A stretch of DNA of 64,000 bases from Methanocaldococcus fervens AG86 (GCF_000023985.1 NC_013156.1:124001-188000); one strand, 5' to 3'; shown: positions 1 to 9,708, counted from the stretch's first letter. Translations and numbers: made by a program. The notes: generated by a model not told the origin, from the sequence alone.

Positions 1-1
1 T

Positions 2-559
2 CCCATCCCTCCAGCTTTAAAAATTTTAACTAGGATAGATAATTTTGATAACACAATATTAAAGGAGTATTTTGGTGTTGATTATGAAAAAGTTGATGAA
101 GAGTTGTTAAAAAAGATTGGAGATAAGAGAGGATATTTAGCTAAAGGTGGAGAAGTGGATTTAATTAGAACTGCTAAAACAATTATAAAAGAGTATCAAG
201 ATGGAAAACTCAACTATTACAGAGTAGATTTAAAGAAATACGGTCAGGATAGAGAAAGAGATATATCATTCATAACCAAATATTTGAAGGATTTTCCATT
301 TATTGAAGATGCTAAAATGGTTGTAACTCATTTAAAAGATTTTGATGAGCTTTACAAAAAAATAAAAAAACCGGTATTAGGTTTTGAAGAGATAGAAGGA
401 AATGTAGTTGTTGTATCCTTTGGAGAGAAAACAAAAGACGCATGTAGGAAAAAAGTAGAAAATCTATGTAAAGAGAAAAATATAGAGGTTTTTTCTAAGT
501 TTGGGGACAAAATTGGTGCTAACAACATCTACATAGCTGTTGGTAAATTTAAGCAGTGA
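2..559 (+). CDS. Circularly permuted GTPase, C-terminal part (partial)
   Basis: The reading frame is open from the window edge, so the N-terminal GTPase domain lies outside. A TTG at 104 is only internal. The visible part carries a helical block reading RGYLAKGGEVDLIRTA followed by a QDGKLNYY motif. This is the RNA-binding C-terminal signature of the YlqF/YawG/NOG2 family of circularly permuted GTPases, which act in ribosome assembly. The last ~100 residues form an extra alpha/beta extension that I do not recognise. The family assignment comes from this motif alone, because the G motifs are not in view. The gene ends 75 bases before ehbM and probably belongs to a separate transcript. Confidence 0.7.
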   Translation, partial: PIPPALKILTRIDNFDNTILKEYFGVDYEKVDEELLKKIGDKRGYLAKGGEVDLIRTAKTIIKEYQDGKLNYYRVDLKKYGQDRERDISFITKYLKDFPFIEDAKMVVTHLKDFDELYKKIKKPVLGFEEIEGNVVVVSFGEKTKDACRKKVENLCKEKNIEVFSKFGDKIGANNIYIAVGKFKQ

Positions 560-634
560 AATAACCATAACCTATTTATATTTTAATTATATCAATTTGT
601 CATTAATGATAATGATAAATTACTGGTGACAGTG

Positions 635-1078
635 ATGATTAAAAAAACGGCAAGGAAAAAATGCATTCATGTAATGCTCGTCTATACCGGCGGATGCAAC
701 GCATGTGATATTGAAGTTGTTAATGCCATATTTTCTCCTTTTTATGATGCTGAGCAGTATAATGTTTTTTTAACATTTAACCCAAGAGAGGCGGATATTT
801 TAGTTGTTACTGGATGCGTAACTAAAACTGTTGCCGAATCTTTAAAAAAGATTTATGAGAAGATTCCCGAGCCTAAAGCTGTTGTTGCCGTTGGAGCGTG
901 TGCATTGATGGGAGGAGTTTATAAAAATATAGGGGGAGATTTGGGAACATCAGACTTTGTAGCTGGACCTGTTGAAAATATCATTCCAGTAGATGTTAAA
1001 GTGCCTGGATGTGCTCCAAGACCTGAAGATATTATAACTGGAATAATTAGGGCATTACCTAAAGTTATTGAGGGATAA
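635..1078 (+). CDS. ehbM: Energy-converting hydrogenase B, small subunit EhbM
   Basis: This is a 147-residue NuoB / [NiFe]-hydrogenase small-subunit homolog. Cysteines for the proximal [4Fe-4S] cluster are visible: GGCNAC near residue 21, TGCV near 60, GACALMGG near 93 and VPGCAPRPE near 125. In the membrane-bound Ehb complex it passes electrons between the NiFe centre and low-potential ferredoxins used for biosynthetic CO2 fixation. I chose the ATG at 635 because GGTGA at 625-629 sits 5 nt upstream; the GTG at 626 lies inside that ribosome binding site. The next gene, ehbO, starts 2 bases downstream. Ehb is preferred over Eha because the partner is a 322-residue NuoH-like protein. The large subunit EhbN is not in this window. 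Confidence 0.8.
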   Translation: MIKKTARKKCIHVMLVYTGGCNACDIEVVNAIFSPFYDAEQYNVFLTFNPREADILVVTGCVTKTVAESLKKIYEKIPEPKAVVAVGACALMGGVYKNIGGDLGTSDFVAGPVENIIPVDVKVPGCAPRPEDIITGIIRALPKVIEG

Positions 1079-1080
1079 TT

Positions 1081-2049
1081 ATGATTGATGAAATAGTTTC
1101 AATAATTGGCATTCCTGCTTTAGCATTTGCAATCTCCACATATATCCCCGGAATTCAAAGAAAAATAGAGGCAAGGATACAGCAAAGAATAGGGCCAAGT
1201 ATATTAGCTCCTGGATTTTGGGCACTTTTTAAATTTTTGTATAAGGAAGTAAAAACACCAGATGCAAATTTACCAAGATTATACAACTTATTACCTTTAT
1301 TATCTATAACTGTGTTGTGGATACTGTTAGCAATAACATCGTTAACCTCATTTCATATTTTATCCAACGAGATTGGTATTGTTGGTTTGCTAAAATTGGA
1401 GGAGATGATGTATGTCATTCTCGGCTCTTTAGCGTTTTCAATTATGGGCTGGAGAATGCCATTTATAGATGAATGTAAAGGAACTTCATTCATAAAAACC
1501 TTAAAACTTTCATTGGAACAATTGGGGGCAGTAAGGAGCTTTAAAATGATAACCATTGGTTCATTTCCATTTTACTTAGCTACATTCTTACCATTTGTTC
1601 AAAAAAAGAGTATATTTTTAAAAGATGTAATTGGCGAGCCATTTTTATTCTCATTGGCTGGAATATTTGGGGCGATATGTTACTTTATAGGTTATGTTAT
1701 AATGGTTAAGGAGTATCCTTTTTCAATAACACACACAAAGGCAGATGTTATTGAAGGACCTGCAATGGAATTGATGGCTAAGTATAGGGCTTTGTATTTG
1801 GCAAGTAAGGAGCTTTTATTAATAACTTTGGGAAGTTTATTCGCCACTTTATATTTAGGAATACCTCCAGATATACAAAATCCAATAACAATAGTTGAGA
1901 ACTTTGTCATAGCAATAATATTCCCTATATTGGCTACATTTGTTAGAGCGTTCTCTCCAGTACTCTTATTTAAGCAGATATATCCTATGTCCTATATTGC
2001 AACGTTAATTGGAGTTGTTGGATTTATCTTTGCCCTGCTCGGCTGGTAA
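1081..2049 (+). CDS. ehbO: Energy-converting hydrogenase B, membrane subunit EhbO (NuoH-like)
   Basis: This polytopic membrane protein of 322 residues has about eight hydrophobic segments. It carries the NuoH/HycD-type signature: RKIEARIQQRIGPS near residue 30 and the EYPFSITHTKADVIEGPAMELMAKY loop near residue 210, where conserved acidic residues line the quinone-like or ion-coupling cavity of complex I relatives. It anchors the Ehb peripheral arm and couples ferredoxin redox chemistry to ion flow. It is translationally linked to ehbM (2-base gap). Its 3' end overlaps the convergent CofE-like gene by 45 bases. EhaJ is the main alternative identity. Confidence 0.78.
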   Translation: MIDEIVSIIGIPALAFAISTYIPGIQRKIEARIQQRIGPSILAPGFWALFKFLYKEVKTPDANLPRLYNLLPLLSITVLWILLAITSLTSFHILSNEIGIVGLLKLEEMMYVILGSLAFSIMGWRMPFIDECKGTSFIKTLKLSLEQLGAVRSFKMITIGSFPFYLATFLPFVQKKSIFLKDVIGEPFLFSLAGIFGAICYFIGYVIMVKEYPFSITHTKADVIEGPAMELMAKYRALYLASKELLLITLGSLFATLYLGIPPDIQNPITIVENFVIAIIFPILATFVRAFSPVLLFKQIYPMSYIATLIGVVGFIFALLGW

Positions 2050-2910
2050 GTACTCTTCTTTCATTTTAACAACAACCACTGGAGTATGTTCAAGCTTTTC
2101 CAAAATCTCTTCAGTTATGATATAGCTGTTGTATTTCTCCAAAACTTCGTTTATGTTTTTTATTGTTTTATGAACTCTATCGCAAATAAATGCTATTCTA
2201 ACAAGCTCATAAATTGAATATTTTTTATAATATTTTTCATTTCCAGCTATTGCTAATGGAGTGCATCCTACAAATCCTCCAATTTTTAGAACATCGGCCA
2301 ATCTTCCAAGTATAAAACCAAAAACACCAATTCCACTAATTATTCCATCTATTGCGTATGGTAAAGCAGTTACATAAAAATTCAAAACTTTATATGTGGC
2401 ATCGGTATCTGCAACCATAACAACTACATCAACCCCTAACTCTTTTTTTATTTCTTTATATAGCTCTTCAGCCCATTTTTTTGGATTTTTTGGTAGCGGG
2501 CAGGCATAAGTTCCGGGAACGTTTGTTAAATCAACACCCCCCTCAGCATAAGGTTTTAAAGCATATCTCAACCCAACAGTTTCTATTATTGTTTGTTTAT
2601 GCTTTAACGTTTCTTCTTTTGGCATATTCCTTAAATTTTTTATTTTATCTTCTTTAACTTTTAACAGCTTTCCAAGTATATGGCCCCATAAGTATTTTGA
2701 CCAATAATAGCAAAAATAAGCTAAAATTCCTGGTTTGAAGTTATTTTCATCAACAAAGTTTCCTTCAGCAGTTGAAACCATCTTCTCACTTAAAACAACA
2801 AAATCCCCATCCTCTAAACTAATTCCGCTGTTTTTTATAGCTTCAACGACAATTGGAATAAAATTTTCCCCTCTTTTTATGTATTTCGTTTTGATAGGAT
2901 AAGCTCTCAT
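2005..2910 (-). CDS. F420-0:gamma-glutamyl ligase-like protein (CofE paralog)
   Basis: This 301-residue protein resembles the CofE family, which adds glutamate to coenzyme F420-0. Visible family features are the opening GDFVVLSEKMVSTAEGN block near residue 35, a VVMVADTDATY block near 165 and ISGIGVFGFILGRLAD near 190. It is longer than CofE itself and its substrate is unknown. The start at 2910 (MRAYPIK) is chosen because ACGTGAG lies just upstream; an in-frame ATG seven codons earlier lacks a ribosome binding site. The C-terminus is encoded in DNA that also encodes the end of ehbO on the other strand. Confidence 0.65.
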   Translation of the reverse strand: MRAYPIKTKYIKRGENFIPIVVEAIKNSGISLEDGDFVVLSEKMVSTAEGNFVDENNFKPGILAYFCYYWSKYLWGHILGKLLKVKEDKIKNLRNMPKEETLKHKQTIIETVGLRYALKPYAEGGVDLTNVPGTYACPLPKNPKKWAEELYKEIKKELGVDVVVMVADTDATYKVLNFYVTALPYAIDGIISGIGVFGFILGRLADVLKIGGFVGCTPLAIAGNEKYYKKYSIYELVRIAFICDRVHKTIKNINEVLEKYNSYIITEEILEKLEHTPVVVVKMKEEYLPAEQGKDKSNNSN

Positions 2911-3023
2911 GTTCTCACGTAATAATAACATTTTGTTAGCTATATTGAATTAGATAGGATATTTATAAATATACCTAGTTGATAAAGTATTATTTTGTGT
3001 AAAATTTTAATGTGTGGGGAAGC

Positions 3024-3311
3024 ATGGTGAGAAAGAGAGTAGATAAAATACATGTAAAAATCTATTTCGAAGGTAACACGTTAGAAGGGGATTATGACTT
3101 TGATGCAGTCACAAACTTAAAGAATGGTATATTAAAGTACCTATGGACTGGAAAAAAAGATGCTGTAATGGTTTGGAATATGGATAGCAAGTCATTTGCC
3201 ATTATTGACCCGTCAAAAGTATGTGCTATAGAAGTTCAAGGTTCATTAATGTTCTTAGATGATATTCCTGAAAAGAAATTAGAAATGAGATCATTTAGAG
3301 AAATGGATTAA
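3024..3311 (+). CDS. Conserved hypothetical protein, 95 residues
   Basis: This small soluble protein is not recognised. It has alternating beta strands (KIHVKIYFEGNTLEGDY, KDAVMVWNMDSKSFAIIDPSKVCAIEVQG) and a charged C-terminus. The pattern suggests a compact beta-rich domain. The start at 3024 follows GTGGGGA; the upstream in-frame GTG at 3012 has no ribosome binding site. It lies 46 bases ahead of a KaiC-like ATPase on the same strand, so co-transcription is likely. No function is proposed. Confidence 0.55.
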   Translation: MVRKRVDKIHVKIYFEGNTLEGDYDFDAVTNLKNGILKYLWTGKKDAVMVWNMDSKSFAIIDPSKVCAIEVQGSLMFLDDIPEKKLEMRSFREMD

Positions 3312-3357
3312 AATTCAAAAAATTTAATTTTTAATTTAATTTAAGATGGGTGAAAAT

Positions 3358-4086
3358 ATGAGAAGAGTAAAAACTGGAATTCCAGGAATGGATGAAATTT
3401 TGCATGGTGGAATACCTGAAAGAAACGTGGTTTTGCTATCTGGGGGGCCAGGGACTGGAAAATCCATATTCTGTCAGCAGTTTTTATACAAAGGAGTTGT
3501 TGAATACAACGAGCCAAGTGTTTTAATTGCTTTAGAGGAACATCCAGTTCAAATTAGAGAGAATATGAAGCAGTTTGGATGGGATGTTAGAAAGTTAGAG
3601 GAAGAAGGAAAATTTGCCATAATAGATGCATTTACCTATGGTATCGGTAGTGCTGCAAAGAGAGAGAAATATGTGGTAAACGACCCAAATGATGAGAGAG
3701 AATTAATAGATGTGTTAAAAACTGCAATAAATGATATTGGAGCTAAAAGAGTTGGAATTGATTCTGTAACAACATTATATATAACCAAGCCAATGTTGGC
3801 AAGAAGAACTGTATTTTTATTAAAGAGGGTTATCTCTGGTTTAGGATGCACGGCTATATTTACATCCCAGATATCTGTTGGAGAAAGAGGATTTGGAGGG
3901 CCGGGAGTTGAGCATGCTGTGGATGGGATTATAAGGTTGGATTTAGATGAAGTTAATGGAGAGTTGAAGAGAAGCTTAATTGTATGGAAGATGAGAGGGA
4001 CAAGCCATTCATTGAAGAGGCATCCATTTGACATAACGGATGAGGGAATCATAGTATATGCAGACAAAGTATTGAAACTTAGATAA
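3358..4086 (+). CDS. KaiC-like RecA-superfamily ATPase
   Basis: This is a single-domain 242-residue KaiC/RadA-like ATPase. The Walker A motif GGPGTGKS is at residues 29-36, preceded by the family hallmark [16 protein letters not shown] Walker B-like strand ending in GIDSV lies near residue 138. The domain ends with an RGTSHS segment typical of archaeal KaiC-like proteins. Archaeal members are implicated in signalling or motility control, but none of those partners is adjacent. The ATG at 3358 is preferred over 3346 because GGTGA at 3349-3353 precedes it by 4 nt. Confidence 0.75.
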   Translation: MRRVKTGIPGMDEILHGGIPERNVVLLSGGPGTGKSIFCQQFLYKGVVEYNEPSVLIALEEHPVQIRENMKQFGWDVRKLEEEGKFAIIDAFTYGIGSAAKREKYVVNDPNDERELIDVLKTAINDIGAKRVGIDSVTTLYITKPMLARRTVFLLKRVISGLGCTAIFTSQISVGERGFGGPGVEHAVDGIIRLDLDEVNGELKRSLIVWKMRGTSHSLKRHPFDITDEGIIVYADKVLKLR

Positions 4087-4440
4087 TGCCCCCAACTTAT
4101 CCGTTTTCTCGTTATCTGTCTTATATTATTACTTCATCATGTTTGTATAATCCCTCTACTTCAAAACTAAATTCCAGAAATATGAGTTTTTCATGAAGTT
4201 TGATAGACATTTTTTGTTTTATTTTGTCTCTATTTCATGTTGTAAATTAATTGCAGATACTTTGGCTATAACCGTATTAGTTTGAAAATTTGCAAGATAC
4301 GGCTATTACTACCGAAAGCTGTGATGATCTTAGAGAATAACAAACAAGTGCATTAAATTCATTTTTAATCTTTAATAGGTTAAGCAAATATTATTGCATT
4401 TAAATTATTTAAAAGATTTTGGTTTTTTGGAGGAGGTATT
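4087..4440. other. Intergenic stretch without recognisable gene
   Basis: These 354 bases follow the KaiC-like gene. I find no convincing open frame or tRNA. Stop codons occur in all frames. The sequence is probably decayed DNA belonging to the adjoining restriction-like relic. It ends with a strong GGAGGAGGT ribosome binding site directly before the ATG at 4441. Confidence 0.4.
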
Positions 4441-5089
4441 ATGAAAAAGGCTTTTGAAAACATGAAAAAAAACAACTTATCATCTTGAAACGCTCCATGA
4501 GATTTTTCTAGAAGAGGATGAACGATACAAAGAGTTCAATGAAAAATTAACAGAAATTCTAACCGATCTTGGCTTCTTTAATGAATTATATCAAGAGAAA
4601 GGAAGACAAATGATATTGGCTGACTATATAGAATATCTCTTTTTAGGAAGAGGGTATTATTCTGTAAAGAAAAAAGAGGACAAATCAAAATTCATAAAAG
4701 CAATACTATATTTTGTGAACATGTTGATGAGGTATGATTCTCTCACTGTAGATGTTGAGCTGAGAAAGAAAGTACTTGATGAACTAGGTAGAGAACGTCC
4801 TCAAATAACTACTGAAGAGGAATATGAACGGTTGAAAAATTTCGATGGAAGTGTTGGCCTTAAAAAGGGAGAATCAGACGCAGACGATAAATTGAACAGG
4901 TATTTTGACACAATATTACCAAAAACAGCTGGTGGGTTATGGCATGAGTTACTGGCATATGTATTCCTACTTAGAAATGATGTGGGATATATTGTTCCCC
5001 TTTTACTATCTCAACGATTGTTAAGTCTTGAAGATCACGTTGTACCCCCAGATTTCCAGGAAGATAAGGGAGGTAGAACACAAGCTTAG
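4441..5089 (+). pseudogene. Frameshifted, truncated restriction-endonuclease-like gene
   Basis: A good ribosome binding site precedes ATG 4441, but the frame stops after 15 codons. Removing one A from the run of eight As near 4467 joins it to a coherent frame running to 5089: MKKAFENMKK, then TTYHLETLHEIF, EEDERYKEFN and onward. The product is rich in charged helices and ends near LLSQRLL...HVVPPDFQ, then a short unrelated tail. In restriction enzymes a segment of this kind can precede the PD-(D/E)xK core, which would be missing here. The restriction assignment is a weak resemblance; the broken state is directly visible. No methyltransferase is adjacent. Confidence 0.5.
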
Positions 5090-5172
5090 TATCTTTAAGG
5101 ACGAGCTCATTAAAGTTGAATCAAAGCTTGAAAATCTCGAACAATGAAAAATAAAATTAACGAAAATGAATT

Positions 5173-5274
5173 TTACTCTTTTATTTTTAGGTGAAAGATA
5201 CTCTCATAATATGGCCTGCGGTCATGTTCTGTCCTATTTAGAACTGGTCGTTTAAACTCTTTTATAAGCTCTAA
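5173..5274 (-). pseudogene. Orphan 33-codon C-terminal coding fragment
   Basis: On the minus strand, a frame with no start codon encodes a protein-like tail including KEFKRPVLNRTEHDRRPY and ending HLKIKE before TAA. Upstream in that frame is a stop at about 5281. The amino-acid texture (charged and aromatic) looks like real protein rather than random AT-rich DNA. I do not recognise the family. It lies between the restriction-like relic and the transposase relic and may be the end of a deleted neighbour gene. Confidence 0.3.
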
Positions 5275-5340
5275 TCTTGTTTATTTGACTATACCTTAGG
5301 CTTAATATAAACTTATAGGAATTAAATTTACTGTTACTTG

Positions 5341-5820
5341 AAAATTGATTGTAAAATACTTTGTTCTTCGTTTTAAGCACTAAGGAAAGCTTTCAACACA
5401 ATTTCTCAATTCGAATCTAATCACTTTGAATTTTAAGCTTAATTTTCTCAACGTTCTGGATGTTACCTAATAAAATCTTTGGCTTATTCGAGCAAAATTT
5501 TAATATGGATAATATTAGTATTGGGGGAATTTCTCATCTTGGAAACATAACTTCTAATCATTCCTTCAATTCAACATCGATGGTAGACCTATAAATATGG
5601 TTTCACTCCTAACCTTTAACTTAGTCTCATCGATTTCAATTAACTTTTTCTCATTTCTTTCTGAATCGTTCAAAACCACTTTATCTTTATGATAGTAAAT
5701 TTTAACCGATTCATAGCTTACATCTCGATTGGAAGAGAAATAAGCTTACTTCCTCAACCACAATCCGAAATAATATAAAAACCCTGCTAAGATTTTAACT
5801 TCTATCGACTTCTTATTCCT
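5341..5820 (-). pseudogene. Decayed IS transposase (IS6/IS240-like DDE type)
   Basis: Reading the minus strand from 5820 gives transposase-like blocks separated by stops and frameshifts: [13 protein letters not shown], then RDVSYESVKIYYHK, then KKLIEIDETKLKV (containing the first catalytic Asp block), then after shifts LRKLSLKFKVIRFELRN with CVESFP and LKRRTKYF. This order matches DDE transposases of the IS6/IS240 type (helix-turn-helix, IDETK strand, then a C-terminal LRN-x-VE-x-F segment with the final Glu). At least three stops interrupt it, so it cannot be active. Terminal inverted repeats were not found. Confidence 0.6.
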
Positions 5821-5988
5821 TTTAAAAAATTCTTCTCCTCAATTCTCCTCTTTATAATTTGTATTGTAGGTTTCAAATTTATTATTTTTTATTGATATAT
5901 CGATAAATACTTAAATTGACAGTCTCTTATGAAGTATACAAAAACTATATATAGACCATTTACAAAAAGTATTTGGAAAGGTTAGGAG

Positions 5989-6459
5989 TTGATTAATTTG
6001 ATTAAAAAAGGCGATTATGTTAAGGTAGACTACATTTTAGTAGTAGATGGAGAAGTTATTGACACGTCAATCGAAGAAGTAGCTAAAGAAAATGGTATAT
6101 ACTACCCTGAAAGAGAATATGAACCATTAGGTTTTGTTGTAGGTAATGGAGATTTAATTGAGGGTTTTGAAGAAGCTGTTATAGGTATGGAAGTTGGAGA
6201 AGAAAAAACTGTAACAATCCCTCCTGAAAAAGGTTACGGGTTTAGGGATGAAAAGTTAATTCAAGAAATCCCTAAGGAAATGTTTGCTGGTGCAGATTTT
6301 GAGCCAGAAGAAGGAATGTTAATCTTAGCAAGCGGAGTTCCTGCTAAGATAATAAAAGTTACAGACAATACAGTAACTTTAGATTTCAACCACGAGCTTG
6401 CTGGAAAAGAATTAACATTCACAATAAAAGTATGTGAAGTCCAGCCAGCTGAGCAATAA
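5989..6459 (+). CDS. FKBP-type peptidyl-prolyl isomerase, short archaeal form
   Basis: This 156-residue cytosolic FKBP/SlyD-like isomerase and chaperone has an N-terminal FKBP half ([21 protein letters not shown]). It is followed by the [20 protein letters not shown] core and the archaeal insert-in-flap domain ([21 protein letters not shown] to [14 protein letters not shown]). It catalyses proline cis-trans isomerisation during folding. The start is TTG: AGGAG at 5984-5988 abuts TTG 5989, while a second in-frame TTG at 5998 is better spaced (9 nt), so the true start is uncertain by three codons. It is preceded by a TATA-like ACTATATATA around 5944 and appears monocistronic. Confidence 0.85.
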   Translation: MINLIKKGDYVKVDYILVVDGEVIDTSIEEVAKENGIYYPEREYEPLGFVVGNGDLIEGFEEAVIGMEVGEEKTVTIPPEKGYGFRDEKLIQEIPKEMFAGADFEPEEGMLILASGVPAKIIKVTDNTVTLDFNHELAGKELTFTIKVCEVQPAEQ

Positions 6460-6728
6460 CTACCTTTTTTAAATTTTTAAAACTAATTATATCTATTTTT
6501 CTTCAGATTTTAAATGTTATTTTAATCGTTTTATTTTTTTATTTCTTCATTTTTAATCTCATGTTTTAAAAAAGCGTTTTAACTACCTAAAAATTTATAT
6601 AGGATTGTTAATTTTATCATTATTTACGATTCCTTTATGATAAAAAATATTAAATAAATGAAGATAATACTAAATAAACACAAACAAATTTACTGACTTG
6701 AATTTTTAACGTTTTTTTTGGTGATTGG

Positions 6729-8504
6729 ATGAAAGGTGCTGAGGCAATTATAAAGGCATTAGAAGCTGAAGGAGTTAAGATTATATTTGGTTATCCAGGA
6801 GGAGCGATGCTACCTTTTTATGATGCACTATATGATAGCGATTTAATCCATATACTAACGAGGCATGAGCAGGCAGCAGCACATGCAGCAGATGGATTTG
6901 CGAGAGCAAGTGGAGAAGCAGGGGTTTGTGTTTCTACATCTGGGCCGGGAGCTACGAATTTAGTTACGGGGGTAGCGACTGCTTATGCAGATTCGTCACC
7001 AGTTATTGCTTTAACAGGACAAGTTCCAACTAAATTAATAGGGAATGATGCATTTCAAGAGATTGATGCTCTCGGTTTATTTATGCCAATAACAAAACAC
7101 AACTTTCAAATAAAAAGACCAGAAGAAATTCCTGAAACATTTAGAGCTGCTTTTGAAATTGCAACTACTGGGAGACCTGGACCAGTTCATATCGATATCC
7201 CAAAAGATGTGCAAGATGGAGAGATTGATATTGAAAAATACCCAATCCCGGCAAAGGTTGATTTGCCCGGCTACAAACCAAAAACTGTGGGGCATCCTTT
7301 ACAGATAAAAAAAGCCGCTAAGTTAATAGCTGAGGCAGAGAGACCTGTAATTTTGGCTGGTGGGGGAGTTATAATTAGTGGAGCCTCAGAAGAGTTAATG
7401 AGATTAGCTGAATTTGCTAAAATCCCAGTTTGCACTACCTTAATGGGTAAAGGAAGTTTTCCAGAAGACCATCCTTTAGCTTTGGGAATGATTGGAATGC
7501 ATGGAACTAAGGCTGCAAATTATGCAGTCACAGAATGTGATGTTTTAATAGCTATTGGATGTAGGTTTTCAGATAGAGTTACTGGTGATGTTAGATATTT
7601 CGCCCCAGAAGCAAAAATAATACATATTGATATAGACCCTGCTGAAATTGGTAAAAATGTTAGGGCAGATATACCAATAGTTGGAGATGCAAAAAATGTT
7701 TTAAAAGATTTATTGGCTGCATTAATTGCTTTGGAAATTAAAGATAAAGGAGCATGGCTTGAGAGAATTTATGAGTTAAAAAAGATATCAATTCCAATGA
7801 TGGACTTTGACGACAAGCCAATAAAACCACAGAGATTTGTTAAAGATTTGATGGAAGTTTTAGGGGAGATTGACCCAAAACTAAAAAATACAATTGTAAC
7901 AACAGATGTTGGTCAAAATCAGATGTGGATGGCTCATTTCTTTAAAACAAAGATGCCAAGAAGCTTTTTAGCTTCCGGTGGTTTGGGGACCATGGGCTTT
8001 GGATTTCCAGCAGCAATTGGGGCAAAAGTAGCTAAGCCATATGCAAACGTTATATCAATTACAGGGGATGGAGGATTTTTAATGAATTCTCAAGAGTTGG
8101 CAACAATTAGCGAGTATGATATCCCGGTTGTTGTATGTATATTTGACAATAGAACGTTGGGAATGGTTTATCAGTGGCAAAATCTTTATTATGGGCAGAG
8201 GCAGAGTGAGGTTCATTTAGGGGAGAGCCCGGACTTTGTAAAATTAGCTGAAAGTTATGGAGTTAAAGCTGATAGAATAACAAGCCCAGACGAAATTAAA
8301 GAGAAGTTAAAAGAGGCGATATTAAGTAATGAACCATACCTCTTAGATGTCGTTATAGACCCTGCCGAAGCTTTGCCAATGGTTCCACCAGGAGGAAGGC
8401 TAACAAATATAGTTCAGCCAGTTAGAGTAGAGCCAAAGATTAAAAAGGCAGAGTTTGAAGAGATTAAAAAAATAAGAGAAATGGCTTCTGTTAAAGAGCT
8501 CTAA
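6729..8504 (+). CDS. ilvB: Acetolactate synthase, catalytic subunit
   Basis: This 591-residue thiamine-diphosphate enzyme condenses two pyruvates, or pyruvate and 2-oxobutyrate, in the first common step of valine and isoleucine synthesis. The catalytic Glu lies in RHEQAAAHAADGFARASG near residue 47. The ThDP motif runs from GDGGFLMNSQELATI to NRTLGM near residues 450-480. A central FAD-type domain with DIDPAEIGKN is present. Full length. The start follows GGTGATTGG. Its regulatory subunit gene, ilvN, is far away at 62.1 kb in the same window, and cimA at 12.1 kb supplies 2-oxobutyrate precursors. Confidence 0.95.
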   Translation: MKGAEAIIKALEAEGVKIIFGYPGGAMLPFYDALYDSDLIHILTRHEQAAAHAADGFARASGEAGVCVSTSGPGATNLVTGVATAYADSSPVIALTGQVPTKLIGNDAFQEIDALGLFMPITKHNFQIKRPEEIPETFRAAFEIATTGRPGPVHIDIPKDVQDGEIDIEKYPIPAKVDLPGYKPKTVGHPLQIKKAAKLIAEAERPVILAGGGVIISGASEELMRLAEFAKIPVCTTLMGKGSFPEDHPLALGMIGMHGTKAANYAVTECDVLIAIGCRFSDRVTGDVRYFAPEAKIIHIDIDPAEIGKNVRADIPIVGDAKNVLKDLLAALIALEIKDKGAWLERIYELKKISIPMMDFDDKPIKPQRFVKDLMEVLGEIDPKLKNTIVTTDVGQNQMWMAHFFKTKMPRSFLASGGLGTMGFGFPAAIGAKVAKPYANVISITGDGGFLMNSQELATISEYDIPVVVCIFDNRTLGMVYQWQNLYYGQRQSEVHLGESPDFVKLAESYGVKADRITSPDEIKEKLKEAILSNEPYLLDVVIDPAEALPMVPPGGRLTNIVQPVRVEPKIKKAEFEEIKKIREMASVKEL

Positions 8505-8572
8505 GTTAGTATTTTAATTTAAATTTTAACTCTTTTTTGATTTTTAGATTTAAAGTATAAGGAGGGGATTTA

Positions 8573-9673
8573 ATGAAAGTAGAATTCATGCAGGGAAACC
8601 AGGCATGTGCAAAAGGGGCTATAAAGGCAGGATGTAGATTTTTTGCTGGTTATCCAATAACCCCTTCTACAGAGATAGCTGAGGCAATGGCGAGAGAATT
8701 GCCAAAGGTTGGAGGCTATTACATTCAAATGGAGGACGAAATAGGAAGTATAGCAGCGGTTATTGGTGCGAGCTGGGGAGGATTAAAATCAATGACTGCC
8801 ACATCTGGACCTGGATTCAGCTTAATGCAGGAAAATATGGGATTTGCATACATGACAGAAACGCCATGTGTAATCGTCAATGTTCAAAGAGGGGGGCCGT
8901 CAACAGGACAGCCGACTTCAGCCTCTCAAGGAGACATGATGCAGTGTAGATGGGGAAGTCATGGGGATTATGAGGTTATAGCTTTAGCTCCAAGTTCTGT
9001 TCAAGAGATGTATGATTTTACAATAATGGCGTTTAACTATGCTGAAAAATACAGAATTCCAGTTTTTGTAATGGCTGATGAAATAGTTGGGCACATGAGG
9101 GAAAAAGTAATCTTACATGATAATATAGAGATAATAGAAAGAAAAAAACCGGAAGAAAAGCCATGCAAAAATCCATATCCTTTTGATGTTGATGTTCCAC
9201 CAATGCCTGTCTTTGGTGAAGGGTATAATGTGCATATAACTGGTTTAACACACGATGAAAGAGGCTACCCAGATGTTTCAGCTGAAACTCACGACAGGTT
9301 GGTTAGGAGGATAGTAAATAAAATAAGGAAGAATAAAGATGATATAGTTAAATGGGAAGGTGAACATTTAGATGCAGAGATAATGTTTGTTTGTTATGGA
9401 ACACCTTCAAGAACTGTAAAACATGCAGTTAGAAATTTGAGAGATAAGGGCTTAGATGTTGGATATCTTAGGTTGATAACTGTTTATCCATTCCCTGATG
9501 AGTTATTAAAAAGCTTAAAGGCAGATAAAGTTATAGTTCCGGAGATGAATTTAGGGCAGATATATTACGAAGTTGAGAGATGTTGTAAAAACTCTGAGGT
9601 AATTTTAGTTGATAAGATTGGAGGAGAATTACATAGACCGGAAGAATTAGAGAAAGCTGTTAGCGTAACTTAA
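8573..9673 (+). CDS. korA: 2-oxoglutarate:ferredoxin oxidoreductase, alpha subunit
   Basis: This 366-residue subunit of the 2-oxoacid:ferredoxin oxidoreductase family carries the GYPITPSTEIAEAMA motif near residue 28, the TSGPGFSLMQENMG block near 83 and the QRGGPSTGQPT loop near 107 that distinguishes KorA/VorA-like alpha chains. It makes 2-oxoglutarate from succinyl-CoA, CO2 and reduced ferredoxin in the incomplete reductive TCA pathway. The other Kor subunits (beta, gamma, delta) are not adjacent, so the enzyme is encoded in pieces. The start follows AAGGAGGGG. It lies 68 bases after ilvB. VorA is a less likely alternative. Confidence 0.85.
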   Translation: MKVEFMQGNQACAKGAIKAGCRFFAGYPITPSTEIAEAMARELPKVGGYYIQMEDEIGSIAAVIGASWGGLKSMTATSGPGFSLMQENMGFAYMTETPCVIVNVQRGGPSTGQPTSASQGDMMQCRWGSHGDYEVIALAPSSVQEMYDFTIMAFNYAEKYRIPVFVMADEIVGHMREKVILHDNIEIIERKKPEEKPCKNPYPFDVDVPPMPVFGEGYNVHITGLTHDERGYPDVSAETHDRLVRRIVNKIRKNKDDIVKWEGEHLDAEIMFVCYGTPSRTVKHAVRNLRDKGLDVGYLRLITVYPFPDELLKSLKADKVIVPEMNLGQIYYEVERCCKNSEVILVDKIGGELHRPEELEKAVSVT

Positions 9674-9708
9674 CATTCATTTAATTACTAATTTATTTAG
9701 GGATAGTT

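Noticed and set aside
4087-4440. Possible C/D sRNA around GTGATGA near 4321
   Set aside because: Only a single C-like box is present; no D or D' box follows within range.
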